From: Bacteroidota bacterium | GTDB taxonomy: Bacteria > Bacteroidota > Bacteroidia > NS11-12g > UBA955 | Reading direction: 5' to 3' | DNA length: 12,008 bases | NCBI GenBank assembly: GCA_947460045.1 | Contig: CANHGC010000016.1 | Location: forward strand, 1 to 12,008 | Shown here: positions 1 through 5,666 of the stretch, one piece after another | Layout: every line of letters starts with the position of its first letter | Position numbering within the stretch: position 1 is the first letter of the stretch | Position numbers and translations under genes: made by a program | Notes under the pieces: model-generated | The model's database searches: none | What the model was told of the DNA's origin: nothing | Seen by the model: the letters and a program-made list of their open reading frames with translations, nothing else

Positions 1-34
1 AAAAAAAGAGCCGGGCTTGCCCGGCTCTTTTTTT
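1..34. terminator. Bidirectional intrinsic terminator
   Basis: A perfect hairpin: the 9-bp GC-rich stem GAGCCGGGC (8-16) pairs with GCCCGGCTC (19-27). It is flanked by seven A on the left (1-7) and seven T on the right (28-34), which also pair. The symmetry gives a U-tract in either direction. It most likely ends a rightward transcript from a gene left of the window and insulates the DUF5723 gene that starts 38 nt later. Confidence 0.9.
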
Positions 35-59
35 GCTTTAAGATTTAGTACGACATTTG
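32..59 (+). promoter_or_regulatory. Weak candidate promoter of the DUF5723 gene
   Basis: TTTG at 32-35 and GACATTTG at 52-59 resemble the Bacteroidota -33 (TTTG/TTG) and -7 (TAnnTTTG) elements. The first base of the -7 box mismatches and the 16-nt spacer is slightly short. Transcription would start around 64-66, leaving a very short leader before the ATG at 73. The -33 part overlaps the T-run of the terminator. This is a by-eye match only. Confidence 0.3.
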
Positions 60-72
60 CAGTACACACCAC

Positions 73-1560
73 ATGAACGTAAAATTCGCAATGGCTATTG
101 GGGTAGTACTCTTTTGGGGAAATGCCCAAGCCCAAACATTTCACGGTATTCAAAATAGCAATTTCGCAGGCGTTCATACCGTGTATAGCAACCCAGCGCT
201 ATTGACATCCATGGCCTATAAACGCCATGCCAACGTATCTACCATAGGGTTTGAGGTGAGTAACAATATGTTCTCATTAACGGCGCCATTTACTTTGTGG
301 CAAGCCATTACGGGCAATGTTGCCGCCGAATATCAGAATAGCAAAGGTCAGGTGCAATGGCGTTCAGAATATTTGAAAACCAAGGATGTAGGCACAGATG
401 GATGGGCCACTGTTGGTTTGGAATGGCGCGGTCCATCGTATGCAAACCGTTTGGGTAAGCGATTCGTGTGGGCTTCTCACAGCAGAACAAGATCCAGCTT
501 GATGCTCAAAAACATATCCAACGGAACACTGTCCTACGCCAAAGTACTGTTCGATAGCGCCCAAGGTGGATCCAAATTTGGATTGAATCAACTGTCGCCA
601 TATCCAATCAATTTTCAAGCCAATGCCTATCAAGAAATTGGTGCATCATTGGCCTTTGCCATTGTTGATGCTAAAAAATTGAAGATTTCTGTAGGCGCTA
701 CGGCCAAATATTTGATGGGATTGGGGCATGTGTCTTTGATTTCCGATGGGATTCAACTCAAAACCTATGGCAGAGATTCTGTTTCAATCATTCAAAGCAA
801 TGCCCAAATTTCATATTCCGAATCTCAAGTGCTACAGCGTATGTTACGCGGAATCATCGTGGGCGGTTTGCCTTCGTTCAGAAACATTTTGGGCAATGGA
901 TTGGGGTTTGATTTTGGGGTGTCGGTAGAAGGTGGTAAAGGCAGTACATCGGCTCAAATCAAAGAGAGGTGGTTGGGCGATCCCAAAGCCAGGAATTACA
1001 ATTGGAGATTGGCGGCATCTGTTTTAGACTGGGGACAAGTATCATACGGAAACAATGTAAAATCGTTTTCAATCAGCAATTCCACGCCGGTTACACTTAA
1101 AACCGATAGCGCGTTTTTTGGTGCTTTTGCGCAAGGCAGTGCCGAAGGATTTCAGTATTTGGAAACCTTCGCCAAGAGCAATTTGAACTATTCAGCCAAC
1201 GCACAATCGCAAAAAGTGTTATTGCCTACCCAAATACAATTGCAGGGCGATTTGCGGTTGAAAGCGGGTTTTTACGCAGCGTTTCAATGGCAGCAATCAT
1301 TGGTATCAGCAAAAATTGCGGGTTTTAGACAACCCTCGTCCATTGTGGTTGTTCCAAGGTTTGAAAGTAAGTGGTTGGAAGTCTCTATGCCTGTGGGCCT
1401 AACCCAAGATTATCGAAAAGGAAACATCGGCGCCTGCGTGAGAGTGGGTCCATTGTTTGTGGGTTCCGATAATTTGTTGAGCAACCTGATTGTGAATCAG
1501 ATCAAAGGCATGAATGTGTACTTCGGCCTCAGCAGCTCAATCGGGAAAACGAAAAAATAG
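73..1560 (+). CDS. DUF5723-family outer-membrane beta-barrel protein
   Basis: A 495-aa secreted protein. Residues 1-20 are a signal peptide (Lys4, a hydrophobic core over about 5-16, and AQA before a likely cleavage at 20/21). The mature start, with a GIQNSNFAGV stretch and then a SNPALL motif near residues 39-44, resembles the DUF5723 barrel proteins common in Bacteroidota; the assignment is from memory of the family. The rest alternates polar and hydrophobic residues in short Gly- and aromatic-rich strands, as expected of an outer-membrane barrel, with no periplasmic enzyme domain and no Por-secretion C-terminal domain visible. The molecular role is unknown. The ATG at 73 is preferred because it gives the complete signal peptide. 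It is monocistronic, bounded upstream by a terminator, and converges on murA with a 7-nt gap. Confidence 0.65.
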   Translation: MNVKFAMAIGVVLFWGNAQAQTFHGIQNSNFAGVHTVYSNPALLTSMAYKRHANVSTIGFEVSNNMFSLTAPFTLWQAITGNVAAEYQNSKGQVQWRSEYLKTKDVGTDGWATVGLEWRGPSYANRLGKRFVWASHSRTRSSLMLKNISNGTLSYAKVLFDSAQGGSKFGLNQLSPYPINFQANAYQEIGASLAFAIVDAKKLKISVGATAKYLMGLGHVSLISDGIQLKTYGRDSVSIIQSNAQISYSESQVLQRMLRGIIVGGLPSFRNILGNGLGFDFGVSVEGGKGSTSAQIKERWLGDPKARNYNWRLAASVLDWGQVSYGNNVKSFSISNSTPVTLKTDSAFFGAFAQGSAEGFQYLETFAKSNLNYSANAQSQKVLLPTQIQLQGDLRLKAGFYAAFQWQQSLVSAKIAGFRQPSSIVVVPRFESKWLEVSMPVGLTQDYRKGNIGACVRVGPLFVGSDNLLSNLIVNQIKGMNVYFGLSSSIGKTKK

Positions 1561-1567
1561 AAATTGC

Positions 1568-2878
1568 TTAGTCGTTGATGCGCGTAATTTTCGCACCCAA
1601 AGCATTCAAACGCTCTTCAATTCGCTCGTAGCCACGATCGATTTGTTCGATGTTTTTGATGGTGCTTTTGCCTTTTGCGCTCATCGCTGCGATCAATAAA
1701 GCCACGCCCGCACGGATGTCTGGTGAACTCATGGTGATGCCTTTGAGTTGCGTTCTGCGATCGAGGCCAATCACTGTGCAACGGTGAGGGTCGCAAAGAA
1801 TGATTTGTGCGCCCATATCGATCAAATTGTCGACAAAGAACAAACGGCTTTCAAACATTTTTTGATGGATCAGCACGGTGCCACGGGCTTGCGTTGCGGT
1901 TACCAAAGCGATGGAAATCAAATCGGGCGTAAATCCAGGCCATACTTGGTCTGAAACCGTGAGAATTGAGCCATCGATGAAAGTGTCTATTTCGTAGTGG
2001 TCCATGGCCGGGATGAAGATGTCATCGCCATGTATTTCCAATTTAACACCCAATCGCTGGAAAATCTTGGGAATGATTCCAAGCATGTCGATCCTGCAAT
2101 TTTTGAGGGTAATTTCGCTCTGAGTGATGGCGGCCATACCAATGAAGCTGCCAATTTCGATCATGTCGGGCAAACAGCGATGTTCGCATCCATGAAGAGA
2201 CGTTACGCCTTCGATGGTGAGTTGGTTTGAGCCAATGCCAGAAATTTTCGCGCCCATGCTGTTGAGCATCAAGCACAATTGTTGGAGATAGGGCTCGCAA
2301 GCGGCATTGTAAATGGTGGTGGTGCCTTCGGCAAGAACCGCTGCCATCAAAATATTTGCAGTACCTGTTACCGACGCCTCATCGAGGAGCATATAGCAAC
2401 CTTTCAAACGATCGGCCGATACTTTATAGAAGTTGTTTTCGGCCTGAAATTCAAATTTTGCCCCCAAATTAATGAAACCTTCGAAGTGGGTATCGAGCCT
2501 ACGTCGACCAATTTTATCGCCCCCCGGGGAAGGGATGTAGCCGCGACCAAATCTGGCCAACAATGGGCCTACGATCATGATGGAACCGCGGAGTGCAGCA
2601 CCTTGCTTTTTGAATTCTTGACTGTTTAAAAATTCTAAATCAATGTCTTTTGAAACGAAGGTGAAAGAACCACGCTCGTTGCGGGTTACAGCTACGCCCA
2701 AACTTTGCAGTAATTCAATCAATTTCAATACATCCCTGATTTCGGGGATGTTGTTGATCGTTACTGGTTCGGCAGTTAATAAGACCGCGCAAATGACCTG
2801 TAGTGCCTCGTTTTTCGCACCCTGCGGGATGATTTCACCCTTCAGTTTGTGTCCGCCTTCAATTTCAAATACTGCCAT
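1568..2878 (-). CDS. murA: UDP-N-acetylglucosamine 1-carboxyvinyltransferase
   Basis: MurA transfers enolpyruvate from PEP to UDP-GlcNAc, the first committed cytoplasmic step of peptidoglycan synthesis. The 436-aa protein is full length (419 in E. coli) and shows the inside-out alpha/beta barrel of the EPSP synthase family. Visible motifs are AKNEA (Lys22-Asn23), RGSI with Arg97, the active-site loop PGGDKIGRRRLDTH (118-131), WPGFTPD with Asp319 (E. coli Asp305 equivalent), and the C-terminal DRGYER with Arg415 (E. coli Arg397 equivalent). The loop residue that is Cys115 in E. coli is Asp121 here (codon 2518-2516). This variant is known from mycobacteria and chlamydiae, is catalytically competent, and escapes alkylation by fosfomycin. 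The start lies 5 nt after the DUF4290 stop, so the two genes are very likely co-transcribed. Confidence 0.96.
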   Translation of the reverse strand: MAVFEIEGGHKLKGEIIPQGAKNEALQVICAVLLTAEPVTINNIPEIRDVLKLIELLQSLGVAVTRNERGSFTFVSKDIDLEFLNSQEFKKQGAALRGSIMIVGPLLARFGRGYIPSPGGDKIGRRRLDTHFEGFINLGAKFEFQAENNFYKVSADRLKGCYMLLDEASVTGTANILMAAVLAEGTTTIYNAACEPYLQQLCLMLNSMGAKISGIGSNQLTIEGVTSLHGCEHRCLPDMIEIGSFIGMAAITQSEITLKNCRIDMLGIIPKIFQRLGVKLEIHGDDIFIPAMDHYEIDTFIDGSILTVSDQVWPGFTPDLISIALVTATQARGTVLIHQKMFESRLFFVDNLIDMGAQIILCDPHRCTVIGLDRRTQLKGITMSSPDIRAGVALLIAAMSAKGKSTIKNIEQIDRGYERIEERLNALGAKITRIND

Positions 2879-2883
2879 ATCGT

Positions 2884-3564
2884 TTAGAATCTGCGGTAGT
2901 TTTTACCGCGGTTTTTGTTGTTGTTATTTTTGTTTTTATTGTTGCTGTTGTTGTTGCTTCGACCAAAATTGTTGGTTTTCTGCATGGGTCTTCTCACGCT
3001 CACCGTGGTGTCTGCACTCACAACCAATTCGGATCCATCGATATTCAACTGTCCCTTGGATAGGGTTTTCAAATGTTCGGCGATCACTTCATTGCTCAAA
3101 TTTTCGTTGTTCCATGCTTTGCATGAGTTGTACATGAACGAAGCGATCATGTTCACCACGTCTTGTTTGAGTTCGCCATCTTCCATTTCGGCCGCTCGAT
3201 CAATCATCATCTGAAGATTTCTGCCGTAAAATCGGAAACGAATACCACTCACATTGTAGCCCAAATGTTCTGGGCGCTTGAATTCTTTTTTGTCTTGGAT
3301 GATTTCGTATGGACAATCCACATCCAACTCGTAATTTGCCATCTGAAAAATGTGACCCCACAAAATTTCTTTGTAGTTGACCTGTAGTTTGATATCGGGA
3401 TTCAATGTGGCCATAATGCCCGCCAAATTGTGCACCCAAGATGTGCGTTCTTCCTTGCTGGCTATGGTTTTGATGTGTTCGATGTACTCTTGAACATGAC
3501 GCCCATATTCGGAAATGCCGAGATGGGTTCTTTGTGTGTTGTAATCGTCTTGAAGCGTTGTCAT
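2884..3564 (-). CDS. DUF4290 family protein with Asn-rich basic tail
   Basis: A 226-aa, probably cytoplasmic helical protein. The N-terminal region, with YNTQR at about 8-12 and EYGRHVQ at about 19-25, matches what I recall of the Bacteroidota DUF4290 family, whose function is unknown. The last 36 residues or so are low complexity, mostly Asn with Lys and Arg, ending in YRRF, and are encoded by AAC/AAT-rich DNA (about 2887-2995). I chose the ATG at 3564 because family homology begins there. An upstream in-frame ATG at 3618 would add 18 hydrophobic residues unlike the family. It is the first gene of the operon with murA (5-nt gap), a pairing I recall as common in this phylum, so a link to envelope or cell-cycle functions is an inference. 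I see no convincing promoter upstream. Confidence 0.8.
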   Translation of the reverse strand: MTTLQDDYNTQRTHLGISEYGRHVQEYIEHIKTIASKEERTSWVHNLAGIMATLNPDIKLQVNYKEILWGHIFQMANYELDVDCPYEIIQDKKEFKRPEHLGYNVSGIRFRFYGRNLQMMIDRAAEMEDGELKQDVVNMIASFMYNSCKAWNNENLSNEVIAEHLKTLSKGQLNIDGSELVVSADTTVSVRRPMQKTNNFGRSNNNSNNKNKNNNNKNRGKNYRRF

Positions 3565-3617
3565 GTAAATGCAAAATAACACAGAACCAATCAAATAAAT
3601 ATTAAAACTTTCCCGCA

Positions 3618-3639
3618 TCTGTAGTGTTTGTTATACAGA
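3618..3639. promoter_or_regulatory. Candidate TetR-type operator (inverted repeat)
   Basis: TCTGTA (3618-3623) and TACAGA (3634-3639) form a perfect 6-bp inverted repeat with a 10-nt spacer, centred 19-20 nt before the preferred ATG of the TetR-type regulator and lying between two divergent operons. TetR-family proteins bind dyads of about this size, often at their own promoter. The spacer contains GTGTTTG, which partly resembles a Bacteroidota -7 box (TA-3 nt-TTTG from 3622). Autoregulation is inferred. Confidence 0.4.
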
Positions 3640-3647
3640 CATTGAAT

Positions 3648-4277
3648 ATGAAAAACCAAATCGTTTCTGAATACGTGAAGTACTGCCTAAAACATGGGCA
3701 TGCGCCAGTAAATGTGTTTCTTTTGTGCGAGTCATTGGAGATGACGGAAACAGAATTCTACAATCACTTTTCAAGTTTGGAGAAGGTGGAAGAATCTGTT
3801 TTGGTAAATCGTTGGGAGGATGTTGCCGCGAGGTTCGCACAAGATGAACAATTTGGTTCATTCTCCATCACCGAAAAAATGCTCACCATGCATTTTGCTT
3901 TTGTTGAGAGCTTGAGGGAGATCCGCAGTTATTTGTTGTGGAAATTTCAAGATTGGAAAAACCCAACCGATCAAATCAAAGGACTGATGGGCTTGCGCAG
4001 TGCTTTTCAAGCCACAGTAACTCCCATGTTGAATGCGGCGAGTATTTCAGGTGAAATCCCCGATCGGAAGGTGATTTCTAAGTTGAACGTAGAGGCTTTG
4101 GGAATGAACTTGGCATTTGTCATGCACTTTTGGCTCAAAGATGATTCCGCCGATTTTGAACGTACAGATGCTTGCATCGAGAAATCGGTACAACTTACCA
4201 TGGATTTTGTGGGACGTAATGCGGTAGATAAATTGTTCGATTTTGGTAAGTTCTTGATTCAAGGCTTTCAAAAATGA
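3648..4277 (+). CDS. TetR/AcrR-family transcriptional regulator
   Basis: A 209-aa one-component regulator. The N-terminal 55 or so residues form the DNA-binding fold: a first helix (QIVSEYVKYCLKHG), then a helix-turn-helix around NVFLLCESLEM and TETEFYNHFSSLEKV, where the YNHF stretch corresponds to the usual TetR 'YxHF' recognition-helix end. The HTH is divergent: the canonical ATxRIxxAA pattern of helix 1 is lacking. The remaining 150 residues are helical and form a ligand/dimer domain of the type I recall in Bacteroidota regulators next to ABC1 kinases (ligand unknown). The ATG at 3648 is preferred over an in-frame GTG at 3624, which would add eight residues and overlap the candidate operator. 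The stop overlaps the next start as ATGA, implying translational coupling to the kinase. Confidence 0.8.
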   Translation: MKNQIVSEYVKYCLKHGHAPVNVFLLCESLEMTETEFYNHFSSLEKVEESVLVNRWEDVAARFAQDEQFGSFSITEKMLTMHFAFVESLREIRSYLLWKFQDWKNPTDQIKGLMGLRSAFQATVTPMLNAASISGEIPDRKVISKLNVEALGMNLAFVMHFWLKDDSADFERTDACIEKSVQLTMDFVGRNAVDKLFDFGKFLIQGFQK

Positions 4278-5608
4278 TCGATACCCAAGACAAAATCCCC
4301 ACTTCCAAGGTGGAGAGGGCCATGAAATTGATGGGGGCTGGGGCCAAGATTGGTGGTAATTATTTGAAGTATTACGCCAAAAAAACCATCAATTCGGATC
4401 ATACTAAAGAAGAACTGCACGAAAACAATGCAGCCGATATTTATCAATCATTGAGTCAGCTCAAAGGCAGTGCACTCAAAGTGGCGCAAATGTTGAGCAT
4501 GGACAAAAACTTATTGCCCAGGGCTTATACTGATAAATTCGCGCTATCTCAATATTCGGCGCCGCCAATGTCGGGCCCGCTGGTTGTGAGAACCTTTGAA
4601 AAGTCTGTGGGGAAATCGCCCATGACCGTTTTTGATCGTTTCGAGACAACTTGTACTGCGGCAGCGAGTATCGGACAGGTCCACAAAGCCGAGAAAGATG
4701 GGAAGATTTTGGCCGTAAAAATTCAATACCCTGGTATCGGAAATAGCATTCAGAGCGATTTGAAGATGGTAAAACCCGTGGCCAACGCCATGTTTGGATT
4801 GCCGGAGAAAGAGATGCAAAAGTATTTCCAAGAGGTGGAAGAGAAACTGTTGGAAGAAACCAATTATACTTTGGAGCTGGAGCGTTCACAAGAAATTTCG
4901 TTGGCCTGCTCGGCGATTCCCGACATCTTTTTTCCTACCTACTATCCCGAATACAGTAGTTCCAAAGTTTTGGTAATGGATTGGTTGGAAGGGGAACATT
5001 TGAAAGAGTTTTTGCAAAAGAACCCCACCCAAGCAGTTAAAAACCGCGTGGCTCAGGCTTTGTGGGATTTTTACAATTTTCAGTTGCACACGCAATTGGC
5101 GATTCATGCAGATCCGCACCCGGGGAACTTTTTGTTTCAACCCGATGGTAGGGTAGGTGTGATCGATTTTGGTTGTGTTAAAGTGGTGCCAGAGGATTTC
5201 TATTATCACTATTTCCCCTTGTTGGTGCCCGAAATTAGGGGCAATCAACCCGTGGTGGATCAATTGTTGAATCACATCGAAATTTTGTTTCCCGCAGATT
5301 CATCCGAAGTGAAAGCGGAGTTGCAAAAAGCGTTTTTGGAGATGACGGCTTTGTTGAGTAGGCCTTTTGAATCGGAAAGATTTCAATTTACCAACGAGTT
5401 TATCGATGAGATTTATGCCAAAGGAGAAGAGATATATCAAATTCCGGAAGTGAAGAAACCCACACAACCCCGTGGAAGTAAGCATGCGCTATACGTAAAT
5501 CGTACCTATTTTGGGATCTACAGCATGATGGCAGATTTGAATGCAGACATTGAAACCAAATCCGATCTGTGGAGCGGAAAATTGGTGGATTATTGGAAGA
5601 ATCGTTAA
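4274..5608 (+). CDS. ABC1/AarF/UbiB-family atypical protein kinase-like ATPase
   Basis: A 444-aa member of the ABC1K family (UbiB, COQ8/ADCK), which supports isoprenoid quinone biosynthesis or lipid homeostasis through ATPase activity. In order: an N-terminal extension with KGSALKVAQMLS, the family KxGQ motif (here Lys69-Val-Ala-Gln72); the Ala-rich nucleotide loop AAASIGQVH (129-137); the VAIK-like lysine in LAVKIQYPG (Lys149); the EExNY segment (194-198); the catalytic ADPHPGN (279-285, Asp280); and IDFG (297-300, Asp298). All catalytic residues are present, and the length is typical of compact bacterial members. I see no C-terminal transmembrane pair like that of E. coli UbiB. The fourth base of the KxGQ motif region differs: Gly is replaced by Ala. 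Bacteroidota mostly use menaquinone, so calling it UbiB of ubiquinone synthesis would be misleading. It overlaps the TetR-type gene by 4 nt and ends in a strong terminator. Confidence 0.92.
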   Translation: MIDTQDKIPTSKVERAMKLMGAGAKIGGNYLKYYAKKTINSDHTKEELHENNAADIYQSLSQLKGSALKVAQMLSMDKNLLPRAYTDKFALSQYSAPPMSGPLVVRTFEKSVGKSPMTVFDRFETTCTAAASIGQVHKAEKDGKILAVKIQYPGIGNSIQSDLKMVKPVANAMFGLPEKEMQKYFQEVEEKLLEETNYTLELERSQEISLACSAIPDIFFPTYYPEYSSSKVLVMDWLEGEHLKEFLQKNPTQAVKNRVAQALWDFYNFQLHTQLAIHADPHPGNFLFQPDGRVGVIDFGCVKVVPEDFYYHYFPLLVPEIRGNQPVVDQLLNHIEILFPADSSEVKAELQKAFLEMTALLSRPFESERFQFTNEFIDEIYAKGEEIYQIPEVKKPTQPRGSKHALYVNRTYFGIYSMMADLNADIETKSDLWSGKLVDYWKNR

Positions 5609-5617
5609 GTTTTTCAG

Positions 5618-5652
5618 AAAGAAAAGGGCGGCCATGGCCGCCCTTTTCTTTT
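5618..5652. terminator. Bidirectional intrinsic terminator between convergent genes
   Basis: A perfect long inverted repeat centred on GGCCATGGCC: AAAGAAAAGGGCGGCC-type arms from 5618 pair through 5651, followed by T on the right and A/T-rich sequence on both sides. It lies 9 nt past the ABC1 kinase stop and 15 nt before the stop of the leftward TonB-dependent receptor, so it probably terminates both transcripts. Confidence 0.9.
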
Positions 5653-5666
5653 AATCCTATGCTGAA

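Noticed and set aside
2643..3137. Open frame of 164 codons on the plus strand, rich in Cys and Phe
   Set aside because: It runs antisense across murA and the Asn-rich DUF4290 tail. Its poly-Cys/Phe composition is what the reverse complement of Asn/Lys codons yields.
3572..3599. TTATTTTG and TTTATTTG on the minus strand as -7 boxes for DUF4290-murA
   Set aside because: Each differs from TAnnTTTG at the second base and no TTG/TTTG is found at 17-23 nt upstream, so neither is better than chance in AT-rich sequence.
3565..3618. An 18-residue N-terminal extension of the DUF4290 protein starting at ATG 3618
   Set aside because: Family similarity starts at the internal Met (3564). The extension is hydrophobic, unlike the family, and would overlap the candidate operator and divergent promoter region.
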